This document shows positions 18,401-26,762 of a DNA stretch of 38,779 bases, one piece after another. A program made the translations under genes and the position numbers. Each line of letters opens with the position of its first letter. Position 1 is the first letter of the stretch. The stretch covers positions 1 to 38,779 of the forward strand of contig URYY01000004.1 in NCBI GenBank assembly GCA_900552245.1, read 5' to 3'. The stretch comes from an uncultured Opitutales bacterium (GTDB lineage Bacteria; Verrucomicrobiota; Verrucomicrobiia; Opitutales; Intestinicryptomonadaceae). The notes under the pieces were generated by a model. That model was not told where the DNA came from. It searched no databases and saw nothing but the letters and a program-made list of their open reading frames with translations.

Positions 18401-18738
18401 GCGGCGGAGTCCAAACTCTTCGACAGGCTAAACTGCAAAACTAAGCTCGTCGAGCCGAAAGAGCTGCTGGAAGTAATCATGTCAATCCCCGGAATCTGCA
18501 TGAACTGCTGCTCCAAGGGGGAAGCCACGTTTGAAGCCATTATGGACGGGTCCGCACCGGGATATGTCGCGGTTACGTTAATGACCGGATAATCGACGCC
18601 TGGGAGGTCGTTTACCGGCATCTGCGTGTAAGAGTAAATTCCGAACAAAAGCGACGACAGCGCAAGCAGCACGGTCATCACCGGCCTCTTTATGAAAATG
18701 TCGGAAATCGACTTTTTTTCTTTTAAATTAACGCTCAT
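15499..18738 (-). CDS. RND-family efflux pump, inner-membrane transporter (MdtB/MdtC-like)
   Basis: The 1079-residue product has the two-fold RND architecture: 12 membrane segments in two groups of 1+5, each with a large periplasmic loop. The N-terminus contains DYPVINVTATYPGADP and SIMASNVASPLEQQFMQIPG, and resembles MdtB/MdtC more than AcrB. The proton-relay pair is Asp418-Asp419 in GFLVDDAIVF, and the partner Lys968 is in GIVKKNGILVVDF, close to the AcrB numbering. It exports small hydrophobic compounds using the proton gradient. The adaptor gene precedes it by 12 bp and the outer-membrane factor follows. Substrates cannot be read from the sequence, and no regulator gene lies nearby. Confidence 0.95.
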   Translation of the reverse strand: MSVNLKEKKSISDIFIKRPVMTVLLALSSLLFGIYSYTQMPVNDLPGVDYPVINVTATYPGADPSIMASNVASPLEQQFMQIPGIDMITSSSSFGSTSLVLQFSLSKSLDSAATDVQSAIQRAMGNLPSDLPSPPSFSKNNPNDMPIIIYTVLSDAMTEGELYEYAYTEIAQKLSMIEGVSKVDVYASPRAVRVEADTKKLFSLGLTMTELKAALAQTTNMYGAGQLEGPSSLFVLLPKTQLSRAADYENIIISYRGGIPIFLRDVAKVEDGLQYDTLNKSFFTRLNTGINTKTASNVILAVRKTADGNALTTVSAIRDKIDEINSELPQSIKVLQIYDRSQLILDNIKDVEETIVIAFVLVVIVIFLFLGRIRDTIIPAIALPFSLVLTFIFMKSFGFSINNLSLMGLTMAIGFLVDDAIVFLENTVRRMEDFGESPMAATFASAREISFTILSMTLSLAAVFIPLVFMSGIIGRVFKEFSITIVTATIMSGIVSLTLTPLMCSRVLQARKKSLDDKTFIEKMAHKIEASFLKFYSPTLYWMLKQNALTALILIACLAGTVYFGMVLPKIFFPIGDSGFATGVFVASTKSSPNEMKVLQDEVYKVVSGTEGVQSAIMVSGVTGFINANMGITFAVMQDKQSRPPIEQIVNQINQRAAMIPGVMMLLKAEPTLEISTGAVSTQQGNYQFAITSMDSQSLYRSAGALLAKMYSKYGVYFSSVSSDMYLDNPTLNLELDREKASMLGLSANNFSAVFRDTYAKFYYYLIKSTFNQYWSILEAEKTQRYYTSDPQSLFFTPDSIVTGGVGVSPIFGTDASSQAYELSNLIPFSSIGSVSATLAPVSVNHIDNFPSVTISFNLAPGVAIGDVMNWVDSIAAETLPENVTGKFVGEAVTFSQTMYSLLVLALVAVFVMYVILGILYESYIHPITVLIALPVAVVGGFASLYFFNMELSIYSAIGVFMLMGIVKKNGILVVDFAIAREKEGDSPYEAVHKACMDRFRPIIMTTFAALMGMLPIALGWGKADAESRIPLGVVVVGGLIFSQLITLYVTPVVYLWFDALQRNVLDKIPFFARGDLND

Positions 18739-18750
18739 TTTAAAGCCTGA

Positions 18751-20064
18751 CTATTTTTGAGACTCAGTGTTCTTTTTTGACTCAGCCGGAGCGCCGGGCT
18801 TTGCTGCGGGCTGCGAAGCTCCGCCCGCCTGAAGCGCGGCCTTTGACATAAGCTCAGCTTTTATCTGCGTTGCCTTTGCTATAAAATTCTTGGTTTCCGC
18901 CGGATTTATAGGCTTTAGATTCTCATCTAGCGGCAGGCCCTGCGGAGTTGCAGCGTAGGCTATTGCGCCTTGAGCTATCATAAGCTGCCCGCGCTCTACG
19001 ACCAAATCGCCCGCCTTTACGCCGCTTACCAAGTAATCGCCGTTGGGGAACTGCTGGATTATCTCAATTGGCTGTTTTTGAATGGAATACAGGGCGTTTC
19101 CTATGGGCTTTGCAATATATGCGTATTTGCCGACATTATCGACCATAACAGCTGCAGATGATATTAGAATACCGCCCTTGCAAAGCTCCATTTCAAGCCT
19201 CACCTTCACGCTTTGCGAGGGCCAGAACATTCCGTCTTTATTGTCTAGAACACCCCTTAAAACGAGAGTTGCCGACTGGTAGCGATTGCGGTTTTCAATT
19301 ATGGATACAGTCCCTTTGCGAGTGTAAGAGTTCAACTTTTTATCTATGTATGATACCTCTATATCCAAGCTGCCGCCGCGCTGCTGCATAAGCTTGCGAA
19401 CGTCAAGCTGCCTGTCTCCGGGAACAAAGAAATCCACGTAAAGCTCATTTAAGCGCTCCAGAGTTGTTATCATGCTCGAGGGGGAATTTGCCGTTACGAT
19501 ATTGCCCTTATCTATGTTAAACAGCCCCACCTTCCCGTCAACGGGCGCCTTAATATCGCACCAATCCAAGTTTATCTCGGCAAGTTTAAGCTGTGCAGTT
19601 GCCGCATCAACCTGAGCCTTGTCGGACTCCACCTTAGCCAGATATGAATCGAAAGTCTGCTTATCCACATAATTTTGCTCGACAAGCTTCTTATTGCGCT
19701 GAACCTCCAGCGAATCTATGCTAAGTTGCGCCTTTGCCTGCGCAAGAGCCGCCTTTGCCGCAAGCACGTCGGCCTCATAGGGGCGCTTATCGACAGTGGC
19801 AAGCACCTGCCCCGCCTTTACCATGTCGCCCTGCTTAAAGTTAAGCGAAACAATTTGCCCCGAAACCTGAGGGATTATATTTACGCTCTCGGCGGAGTCC
19901 GTCGTGCCCAAAGTCTCAATAAAGCGGTTTACGTCTCTGCTTTCGGCGGGCTTTAAAACAACCGCTGCCGGCGGGCGCATCATCTGCTGTTTTTCCTGCT
20001 TTTTACAGCCTGTTATCGCAAACGCAATGCATCCGCAAAGTATTAGTATTGCCGCTTTTTTCAT
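18751..20064 (-). CDS. RND efflux periplasmic adaptor (membrane fusion protein), lipoprotein
   Basis: The 437-residue adaptor has a lipoprotein signal (ITGC, Cys20). Its hybrid layout is typical of AcrA/MdtA proteins: beta-barrel part, lipoyl half-motif (VNIIPQVSGQIVSLNFKQGD then VLATVDKRPYEADV), a helical hairpin of about residues 95-165 with ALAQAKAQLSID, and the second lipoyl half (LDWCDIKAPVDGKVGLFNID). It links the inner pump to the outer-membrane duct. The C-terminal ~35 residues are a low-complexity Ala/Pro/Lys tail. It is the first gene of the three-gene pump operon; its promoter must lie in the 220-bp gap before the divergent lptG-type gene. Confidence 0.93.
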   Translation of the reverse strand: MKKAAILILCGCIAFAITGCKKQEKQQMMRPPAAVVLKPAESRDVNRFIETLGTTDSAESVNIIPQVSGQIVSLNFKQGDMVKAGQVLATVDKRPYEADVLAAKAALAQAKAQLSIDSLEVQRNKKLVEQNYVDKQTFDSYLAKVESDKAQVDAATAQLKLAEINLDWCDIKAPVDGKVGLFNIDKGNIVTANSPSSMITTLERLNELYVDFFVPGDRQLDVRKLMQQRGGSLDIEVSYIDKKLNSYTRKGTVSIIENRNRYQSATLVLRGVLDNKDGMFWPSQSVKVRLEMELCKGGILISSAAVMVDNVGKYAYIAKPIGNALYSIQKQPIEIIQQFPNGDYLVSGVKAGDLVVERGQLMIAQGAIAYAATPQGLPLDENLKPINPAETKNFIAKATQIKAELMSKAALQAGGASQPAAKPGAPAESKKNTESQK

Positions 20065-20287
20065 AATCGATTACTGCTGGTTTAAATGTTTAAAAAAAAT
20101 ATGGCTTAAACTTTGTCTCTTTAGCACTCAAGGTCAACCCTTATAATGTTATAGTAGGAAAAAAAGAGAGAAAAGGGCTATGCAAGCCCACAGCGTCTAT
20201 GTATCGTAAAAAGTGCAAATTTTATAGCGGCAAATAAAATATTTACTCTAAAAAAAGTTGCTTTTTTCGCGAAATCTGTTGCTTTTA

Positions 20288-21439
20288 ATGCAAATGGGTA
20301 CATTGCACAAATACATATTTAAGCAAGTGTTCGGCGCGGCTTTTATGACTGTCGCGCTATTTGTATTTGTCTTGGTGGTAGGAAACGTCGTAAAGGAAGT
20401 TATGGGCGACCTCACTGCGGGCAGGCTCGACTTCTGGCTCTTTGTAAAAATCATACTGCTAATCATTCCGGGAGTGATTCCCTACGCGCTTCCGCTTGGA
20501 ATGCTAACGGGCATATTGCTAGTCTTTGGCAGAATGTCTGCGCAAAGCGAGATTGTTGCAATAAAGGCCTCCGGACGCTCAATTTACGACATAGCTGCCC
20601 CGGTATTTTTTCTATCTATAATAGCCTCTCTATTTTCAGTTGCCATAAATTTCTATTACGCGCCGCTTGCCGACTACACCTACAAGGCGACACTCAAAAA
20701 TGTGATACGCGAAAATCCGCTCCAATTCATACGCCCCGGCTTTTTTATACGCGACTTCCCCGGCTACGTAATTTACGCAAACTCCGCAGACGGCGATATC
20801 CTAAAGGAATTTAGAATTTGGGAGCTAAATAAAGATGGCGAAGTAAGCGTTGCAACCCAAGCGCGCACTGCAAAAATAACCTACGACGAACCCAATGAGG
20901 AAATTGTTTTAACGCTCTACAATGCCTCCGCCGACTACAGGAAAAAGGGCGATGCCGAAGATTTCTCAAAACCGGTTTACACCTCCAAATTTGAGGAGGC
21001 CTCCGTAAAGCTCAGGCTTTCGGATATAATAGGTTCGTTTAAAATGACAAAGTATAAGCTGTCGCTACTGACGTTCGGCGAGCTTATGAACGCGCGCTAC
21101 ACGTGGCGCAAAAATCCGAATCTGCCGGAAACGCCTGAGCTTGCCTACCAAAACCGCATAGCTGTCCAAACCCAGATACAGAAGAATTTTGCGATGGCCT
21201 TTTCCATATTCTCAATGGTGGTTCTCGCAATTCCCCTCGGGATAAAGGCCTCGCGAACCGAGACTTTCGCAAACTTGGGAATAGCGCTTGCACTTGCGCT
21301 ATCGTACTACCTTATGACGGTAGTGATAACTTGGCTTGAGAACTTCCCGCACATGCGCCCGGACATATTGATTTGGATACCCAATTTGCTATTTATAGCG
21401 CTGGGCAGCGTACTTATGGTTAGGGCCTCGCGAAATTAG
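20288..21439 (+). CDS. LptF/LptG-family lipopolysaccharide export permease
   Basis: The YjgP/YjgQ family protein has three N-terminal membrane segments (about residues 13-35, 50-75, 92-115), a periplasmic beta-jellyroll domain of ~160 residues, and three C-terminal membrane segments ending in PNLLFIALGSVLMVRASR. It forms a heterodimer that, with LptB, pulls lipopolysaccharide from the inner membrane. The start is set at ATG 20288; a second ATG follows at 20294 and an upstream TTG at 20258 is less likely. No strong ribosome binding site decides it. The motif PGVIPYALPLGMLTGIL and the conserved Ser-Glu-rich cytoplasmic loop (RMSAQSEIVAIKASG) are family hallmarks. F versus G cannot be assigned by eye. 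It agrees with LpxI in indicating lipopolysaccharide. Confidence 0.88.
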   Translation: MQMGTLHKYIFKQVFGAAFMTVALFVFVLVVGNVVKEVMGDLTAGRLDFWLFVKIILLIIPGVIPYALPLGMLTGILLVFGRMSAQSEIVAIKASGRSIYDIAAPVFFLSIIASLFSVAINFYYAPLADYTYKATLKNVIRENPLQFIRPGFFIRDFPGYVIYANSADGDILKEFRIWELNKDGEVSVATQARTAKITYDEPNEEIVLTLYNASADYRKKGDAEDFSKPVYTSKFEEASVKLRLSDIIGSFKMTKYKLSLLTFGELMNARYTWRKNPNLPETPELAYQNRIAVQTQIQKNFAMAFSIFSMVVLAIPLGIKASRTETFANLGIALALALSYYLMTVVITWLENFPHMRPDILIWIPNLLFIALGSVLMVRASRN

Positions 21440-21552
21440 CGCAACTTTGCGATATTCGATTGTGCGAGGCAAAAATAAGCCCACACCATGCAGGCAAACC
21501 CGCGGAAATTCTGCAAATCTCGCTAAAACATTTGCCCTGACTTATATTGGGC

Positions 21553-21849
21553 CTAATTAAATGGAACACCTCGGGCGTCTTTGTTAACTATGCAAATCTC
21601 TATAAGCACCCATATTCCCACTGCAAACAGAGGAACTATGAGAATACCGCCCAAGATAGTTATTAAAAGCTGCGCTACAGCCCTGCCGTTGTAGCCCGCA
21701 TAAAAGTTGTGAACCCCCAAACACCCAAAAAATAGAGCTAGAACCACGTATAGAGCCCTGCTCTTAGATGGAGCTGACAGGGGGCAGCCGCAATGGACGC
21801 AAACCACTGCCTTATCGTTTACCTCTTTACCACAATGCTGACAGAACAT
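21553..21849 (-). CDS. Zinc-ribbon TM2-domain membrane protein
   Basis: The protein has 98 residues. The N-terminal zinc ribbon is MFCQHCGKEVNDKAVVCVHCG, four Cys in two CxxC pairs. It is joined to a TM2 domain of two hydrophobic helices with the family motif FFGCLGVHNFYAGYNGRA between residues ~37 and 56. TM2 proteins are widespread small membrane proteins of unknown role. It stands alone between the lptG-type gene and a long gap and has no clear operon partner. Confidence 0.85.
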   Translation of the reverse strand: MFCQHCGKEVNDKAVVCVHCGCPLSAPSKSRALYVVLALFFGCLGVHNFYAGYNGRAVAQLLITILGGILIVPLFAVGIWVLIEICIVNKDARGVPFN

Positions 21850-22273
21850 AGCCTACAGTCTGCACGTTTTATTATTTTTTTCAATAAAAATCTTAATATG
21901 TAAAGACGCCTAATTGCGGTAAATAAGACTAAAAAACTCACTAAAGAAACTCTTTAAGACTCAAATAGAAATACTCGAATTTGCGCAAAAGAATCCTAAT
22001 CTATTTAATTGCTTTAAAGTCTCAAAGATAAATCCCACTCTAAACAAGAATACGCAAGGTCAATTATAACAAAGAGTCTTTGTAAGAGACAGCCACTACT
22101 CCACTGTTCTTGAGCTTGGGCAAACTGAATAGCTTGGATAAATTTTCACAAACCAACCCCTTGAGAAACGCTGAACAGTCTAAAAATCAAAAGTTAATGC
22201 GCAATATAAACATTCGCAAACAAGAGCTTCCTAAAAATTAAATAAGCGCCTAAAATTAGAATATTTAACAAGC
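21850..22273. other. Gene-free stretch between the TM2 gene and the rpsA terminator
   Basis: This ~420-bp AT-rich stretch has stop codons in all frames and no ORF with a usable start. I see no tRNA, CRISPR or convincing promoter in it. Short inverted words (CTTTAAGACTCAAA near 21951 and TTTAAAGTCTCAAAG near 22013) are too diverged to call a structure. The minus-strand TM2 gene needs a promoter here, but I cannot place one. Confidence 0.5.
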
Positions 22274-22304
22274 AAAAAAAGCCCCAAGGCATAAACCTTG
22301 AGGC
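22274..22304 (-). terminator. Rho-independent terminator of rpsA
   Basis: GCCCCAAGG (22281-22289) pairs with CCTTGAGGC (22296-22304) with one mismatch and a 6-nt loop. On the minus strand the stem is followed by seven T (22280-22274). It lies about 35 bp beyond the rpsA stop. Confidence 0.8.
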
Positions 22305-22337
22305 CTAAAATTTTAAGCTCTAAAAAGCTTGAAAGAC

Positions 22338-23996
22338 TTACTTTGTAGCTTCGTCGAGAATATCGCCGAGGGAGGTCAAGTCCTGATCCTTGCGAATCTT
22401 GTCGAAAGCTGCAACTTCTTCTGCGAGCTTGTCTGCGTCGTACTGGGCAGCCTTGATAGAAAGGCCGATGCGGCGCTCGTCGCGGTCGATCTTTACAACT
22501 CTTGCCTTTACAACGTCGCCAACCTTGAGAACGTCCTTAATCTTGTCGATGTGGTCCTCGGAAATCTGGCTTATGTGAACAAGGGCGTCGATGTCGTTTT
22601 GCAATTCAACGAATGCACCGTAGTTGGTAATCTTGCTTACCTTGCCCTCTACGAGGTCGCCAATCTTGAAGATAGAGTCAATCTCTTCCCAAGGATCGAC
22701 TGTCAGCTGCTTCATACCAAGCGAGATGCGCTGATTTTCCGGATCTACAACCAAGACGATAGCGTCAACCAAATCGCCCTTCTTTAGAACTTCGGAGGGG
22801 TGGTTGATCTTGCGAGTCCAGCTAATGTCGGAAACGTGAACCATACCGTCAATGCCCTCTTCAAGCTCGACAAAGGCTCCGTAAGTTGTGAGGTTGCGAA
22901 CTCTGCCGGAAACGTGAGCGCCAACCGGATAGTTGTGAACAGCCATTTCCCACGGATTTTCCTCAAGCTGGCGGAGGCCAAGGGAGATCTTCTGCTCTTC
23001 CTTAGATATGCTCAAGACAACAGCTTCAACTTCGTCGCCAACCTTCAAGACTTCAGAGGGCTTGGAAATGCGCTTTGTCCAAGAGAACTCAGTAATGTGA
23101 ACAAGGCCTTCAACACCGTCTTCAAGCTCGATGAATGCGCCGTAATTGACCAAGTTGACAACTTTGCCCTTGACGTGTGCGCCGACCGGGTACTTGCGCT
23201 CAATTCCGTCCCAGGGGTTCTGCATAGTCTGCTTCAGGCCCAAGGATACGCGCTCGCGCTCGGTGTCGACTTCAATTATCATAACATCGATTTCTTCGCC
23301 GACTTTCAGCATTTCAGAGGGGTGTGAAATTCTGCCCCAGCTCATATCTGTGATGTGCAACAAGCCGTCGAGGCCGTCGAGGTCAACGAATGCGCCGTAG
23401 TCTGTAATATTCTTAACAACGCCCTTGCGGATATCGCCGGCCTTGATTGTGCTTAGCAATGCGCGGCGCTTTTCTGCGCGCTGCTCTTCTATTAGCTCGC
23501 GACGGCTGACAACGATGTTCTTGCGTTCCAAATTGATTTTAACGACCTTGAAGTCGTAGGTCTGACCGATGTACTGGTCGAGATTTTTCGGGGGCTGGAT
23601 ATCGATTTGCGATGCGGGCAAGAAAGAATCTACGCCTATGGAAACAACCAAACCGCCCTTGACCTTGCCCTTTACGCGGCCGGGGAGGATAGCACCCTCA
23701 GAGCATGTCGCGAGGATATTTTCCCAATTTTTCTTCTGCTGGGCCTTATCGTAAGAGATTACCGGATTGCCCTCGCGGTCTTCGAGCTTTTCAAGCAGCA
23801 CTTCGATTTCTTCGCCGATTTGCAAGTCGTTTACGTCTGCAAATTCGCTTACGGGCACAACGCCTTCGCTCTTGCCGCCAATATCGACAACAACTTCGTT
23901 TTGGCGTATTTCAATTATTTTGCCCTTTACAATAGAGCCCTGTTTTAGATCGGCGAAACTGCTGTTTGCGAGCAGCTCTTCCATTATGTTACTCAT
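22338..23996 (-). CDS. rpsA: 30S ribosomal protein S1
   Basis: S1 holds mRNA on the 30S subunit during initiation. The start is ATG 23996 (MSNIMEELLANSSFADL), with AAGGAAA just upstream; a longer GTG-started frame is not needed. The 552-residue protein has six S1 repeats. The first two are divergent (GSIVKGKIIEIRQNEVVVDI, and GAILPGRVKGKVKGGLVVSI). The last four are canonical with the YGAFVxL core: NITDYGAFVDL, NLVNYGAFIEL, NLTTYGAFVEL and KITNYGAFVEL. This is the layout of full-length S1 from organisms that use it as an essential ribosomal protein. It is a single-gene unit with its own terminator and a long upstream region containing palindromes. Confidence 0.96.
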   Translation of the reverse strand: MSNIMEELLANSSFADLKQGSIVKGKIIEIRQNEVVVDIGGKSEGVVPVSEFADVNDLQIGEEIEVLLEKLEDREGNPVISYDKAQQKKNWENILATCSEGAILPGRVKGKVKGGLVVSIGVDSFLPASQIDIQPPKNLDQYIGQTYDFKVVKINLERKNIVVSRRELIEEQRAEKRRALLSTIKAGDIRKGVVKNITDYGAFVDLDGLDGLLHITDMSWGRISHPSEMLKVGEEIDVMIIEVDTERERVSLGLKQTMQNPWDGIERKYPVGAHVKGKVVNLVNYGAFIELEDGVEGLVHITEFSWTKRISKPSEVLKVGDEVEAVVLSISKEEQKISLGLRQLEENPWEMAVHNYPVGAHVSGRVRNLTTYGAFVELEEGIDGMVHVSDISWTRKINHPSEVLKKGDLVDAIVLVVDPENQRISLGMKQLTVDPWEEIDSIFKIGDLVEGKVSKITNYGAFVELQNDIDALVHISQISEDHIDKIKDVLKVGDVVKARVVKIDRDERRIGLSIKAAQYDADKLAEEVAAFDKIRKDQDLTSLGDILDEATK

Positions 23997-24021
23997 TTTT
24001 TTCCTTATAAATCGCCAAACT

Positions 24022-24087
24022 GCGCACCGTGCGCCGCCGGCGGGTTGAATTTTATTGTTGAATTTACCTTGGCGCACCGTGCACCAA
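24022..24087 (-). promoter_or_regulatory. Pair of GCGCACCGTGC palindromes upstream of rpsA
   Basis: The downstream copy at 24022-24034 is a perfect 6+6 palindrome, GCGCAC-C-GTGCGC. The upstream copy at 24069-24087 is a 19-nt palindrome with one mismatch, TTGGCGCAC-C-GTGCACCAA. Their centres (24028 and 24078) are exactly 50 bp apart, at 32 and 82 bp before the rpsA ATG. They could be DNA operators or, in RNA, leader hairpins for S1 autoregulation. Confidence 0.5.
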
Positions 24088-24396
24088 AGCTCTTTAAGGA
24101 GTAAAACTCATTTAAAGATAAAGGGTGCTATTTTGCTGTAAGTTGCCCAAAATGCAACATCTTTTTACAAACTTTACAATTTTTTTGAAATTTAACCGCG
24201 CAAATCTACCTATGGATTTTATGCACTCCCCTGCCGGAGCAAGGCAATGTTTTGCAAGAGTAAATACTTTGGGATTTACAATTATAAGCCACCAGACTAT
24301 CGTACGACTGCCGAGAGTTTTGCTGAGCTTTGCAAAATGCGAATTGCACAAGGCTTGTTTTACTCTTGAAAATTTTTAACTCTATCGGAGCTTGCC
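24088..24396. other. Intergenic stretch at the housekeeping/accessory boundary
   Basis: This ~310-bp stretch between rpsA and the first accessory gene should hold the rpsA promoter (minus strand) and that of the 24397 gene (plus strand). Short ORFs on both strands lack ribosome binding sites and look non-coding. The segment CATCTTTTTACAAACTTTAC at 24158-24177 loosely resembles the ATCTTTACAA word repeated further right. GC content falls from here on. Confidence 0.4.
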
Positions 24397-25284
24397 ATGA
24401 GTTTTAGAAAGAAAGTTGCCTTATTTGCAGTCATTGCCGCAGCACTTATATGTGCGTTTGGTGCTTGGATATTTAATATTGTAAATTCCAATGCTTTTTA
24501 TTCCGAAGTTGCGTCGTTGAGCTGCTCAAGAATGCCTTTAGATCTCAAAATATATAAAATTTGCTTGGCATTTTTAGATTATGACTGCGCAAAAGAGGAG
24601 GGAATGCATAATATACCCTCGGGAGGTATGCCAAAGTTTCTGGACACCTTGGATGCCCATCTAAAAAAAGAGGACATTACATCTAAAAAATATGTATTGC
24701 TTTCGCTAAGCTTAAGGTATGTTAAAAAAAATTTGAAAAATCCTCCGGCATGGCAGACTTTAGATAGCGTAAAAGAGCTATGCAGAACCTGCACCTATAA
24801 TAATGGATACATTGTTGAAGTCATTCTTTACAATTATATCGAACATGAAAAGCTTTACATGATTTATAGGGCGAGCAATTTTGAGTACATGGGATCGTGC
24901 AAAGTTGCATACAAAGCGGAACTTGACGAATACAAATCGATACTTGATGCAAATTCAGATATATTGCAGTCCTTTAGGAAGGCATTTTTAGCCGCACAAA
25001 ATTATTTCAAAAGGATTGGGTTCGCTCACAGATGGTTTCTTGGTGAAGATGTATTCAGCATATGCTTCAATACGCCCATGATTAGCGCGGATAAATCTCT
25101 TGTTGAATATATTGATAATTCTAATGAAAAAGTTTACAGCATAGATAAAGGAGAGTCTATATTGCTGTATTGGTCATGGTCGAATAGTTGGCTCAATTTG
25201 GAGGACCAGTATATTGGCGGTTTTCTCGCTCTATCGTACAACTTGAAGTCAGGTTATATTACGGAAGTGTGTAGAGAGTGGTAG
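24397..25284 (+). CDS. Unknown membrane-anchored protein, paralogue A of a tandem pair
   Basis: I do not recognise this 295-residue protein. It has one N-terminal membrane segment (about residues 7-27) and a ~265-residue extracytoplasmic domain. It begins at ATG 24397 with GGAG 7 bp upstream. Shared blocks with the next gene prove a tandem duplication: LYNYIEHEKLYMIYRASNFE corresponds to LYNYAKKEKLYVIYRAANFE there, followed in both by Y-M/L-GSC. Others are FNTP, SILLYW versus SILLCW, W-x-N-x-W, and an ending TEVCREW versus TEVLRKE. Setting and AT-richness match the small exported proteins to the right. A role as an immunity-type protein is only a guess. Confidence 0.7.
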   Translation: MSFRKKVALFAVIAAALICAFGAWIFNIVNSNAFYSEVASLSCSRMPLDLKIYKICLAFLDYDCAKEEGMHNIPSGGMPKFLDTLDAHLKKEDITSKKYVLLSLSLRYVKKNLKNPPAWQTLDSVKELCRTCTYNNGYIVEVILYNYIEHEKLYMIYRASNFEYMGSCKVAYKAELDEYKSILDANSDILQSFRKAFLAAQNYFKRIGFAHRWFLGEDVFSICFNTPMISADKSLVEYIDNSNEKVYSIDKGESILLYWSWSNSWLNLEDQYIGGFLALSYNLKSGYITEVCREW

Positions 25285-25314
25285 TATTTGAAATGTTTTA
25301 ATAATATAATTGCT

Positions 25315-26184
25315 ATGAGAAAATATACTTTATTGGCGGGCTTATTGCTTATAGTGCTGCTACTTGCTTTTTTTATTTCAAGAAGCGTAAAAAAAATAAT
25401 GAATTCAACTGAGTTCTCCAGAGAAATCACGAAAATGATTCTTTCCGACGAGAAAGCATACGACAAACTATGGGGCATTTGCAATATTGTTTACGATTTG
25501 GCTATTCCCGAATCCGACGAGGAAAAGTATGCGGAAACTGTAATACCATTTGGCGGCATGTACAAATTTTTCGACGCACTTGAGCTTCGCTTTAAGGCTG
25601 ATGGCATAACGCCAAAAGAATTTCTAGCGCTGTCTATTAGTTTTGTAAACCCTTCAGACGTGGCAAAAAATAATTATGAGTGGAAGGACTTAAAAATGGT
25701 AAAGGAACTTCTTTCCAATGATAGCTCCGATGCTTCAATTATAGAGCTTCTTTTGTACAACTACGCAAAGAAGGAAAAATTATATGTAATTTATCGGGCG
25801 GCAAATTTTGAATATTTAGGCTCTTGCGCGGTCAAATCGGAAATGGATTTGGAACTCTTAAAGCCTTTGATATCTAAGGATTCGGATGTATTATCGGTAT
25901 TTAGAAAAAGTTTGCAATATACGGGATACTACTTGGATAGACTAAGTTTTTATTATAATTGGTTTTATAATATAGAGGTCTGTGAGATTTTCTTTAATAC
26001 GCCGGAGCTTACAAAATCTAGACCCTTTGAAAAATATTACGATGTTGATGTAAATTCGTCCATACTGCTTTGCTGGTCGAATGCTTGGAGAGATTTGGGA
26101 GGGAAATCTAGCGGGAATAGAGAAGTCGTATTGCTTTACAATATTGAGACATCTTGCGTAACGGAGGTCTTGAGAAAGGAATAA
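25315..26184 (+). CDS. Unknown membrane-anchored protein, paralogue B of a tandem pair
   Basis: The start is placed at ATG 25315 (MRKYTLLAGLLLIVLLLAFF), 30 bp after paralogue A. The apparent upstream TTG start at 25288 would put nine polar residues before the membrane helix and is less likely. The 289-residue product has a single N-terminal membrane helix and then a domain homologous to paralogue A along its whole length. The conserved core contains YRAANFEYLGSC, FRKSL, a Tyr/Trp-rich stretch WFYNIEVCEIFFNTPE, and SSILLCWSNAW. The divergence between A and B indicates an old duplication. No known family is recognisable. Confidence 0.7.
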   Translation: MRKYTLLAGLLLIVLLLAFFISRSVKKIMNSTEFSREITKMILSDEKAYDKLWGICNIVYDLAIPESDEEKYAETVIPFGGMYKFFDALELRFKADGITPKEFLALSISFVNPSDVAKNNYEWKDLKMVKELLSNDSSDASIIELLLYNYAKKEKLYVIYRAANFEYLGSCAVKSEMDLELLKPLISKDSDVLSVFRKSLQYTGYYLDRLSFYYNWFYNIEVCEIFFNTPELTKSRPFEKYYDVDVNSSILLCWSNAWRDLGGKSSGNREVVLLYNIETSCVTEVLRKE

Positions 26185-26762
26185 CATCAAAGCTTTCCCC
26201 AATTGTGAGATGATGCGGATTCTAAGGCTCGGCAAAGAAAAAGAAATGCTGATATCATGAGTTTTAACTTTGCGCTAAGATATTCCGTGGAATAATAAAT
26301 CTATAAAGCAGAGAAAAAACTACTGAGGCTAACTTGGCCAAGCTAATCTATATTATGAATAACTCTTGTGCTTTAAAATTGCAGAAGAATTTAGGCTTTA
26401 GCTTGGATTAATCTTTATGATATTGCGTAAATTACACCGCAAGATATCCGCGTGCTTACATTAAGATCACCACAGAACTTATCGAAACTGAATCCAAGTT
26501 AGAGCACAAAACTTAAAAAGACATACTTATTACTTTAAGCATCTGAATTGCAAAAAATTACCCGCCATTGATATTGTAGATAATTATTCTTTTTTCATCT
26601 TTACAACCTGAATTTACTAGGCTATAAGGAACTTGTTAACACGTGTGTTAGATTTTGTAACTTGCATTGGGATTGTAGAATGAAGACTTTTATAGAGATA
26701 TTGCGCCACCCGGGCAAGAGATACATTGGAGGTTTTTCGGTCTGCAGTAAAAGGAATTGATT
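26185..26762. other. Gene-free stretch containing decayed sequence
   Basis: This ~580-bp AT-rich stretch follows the tandem pair. No intact gene is visible. The right half (26460-26606) resembles the 3' end of the IS30 relic at 31.6-31.85 kb and is listed separately. A 26-codon ORF from ATG 26680 (MKTFIEILRHPGKRYIGGFS) ends at 26760, just before the next gene. It has no ribosome binding site and may be a remnant of a longer reading frame. Confidence 0.45.
26460..26606 (+). mobile_element. Strongly decayed IS30-like transposase end (relic copy 2)
   Basis: This segment carries, in the same order, words also found in the clearer relic at 31588-31852: GAACTTATCG versus GAACTTGTCG, AAAACTTAAAAAGA versus AAAACTTAAAAGAT, CATCTGAATT, CCCGCC, and ATCTTTACAA. 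The coding frame is broken by several stops. By itself it would not be recognised; the call rests on the parallel with the other copy. Confidence 0.4.

Noticed and set aside
20121..20129. TTAGCACTC, identical to the left half of a CIRCE (HrcA) element
   Set aside because: The matching GAGTGCTAA half is not present at the required 9-bp distance, and no chaperone gene is near.
22329..23948. Several long open frames on the plus strand opposite rpsA
   Set aside because: They are antisense shadows of the repeated S1 domains, with no ribosome binding sites or recognisable products.
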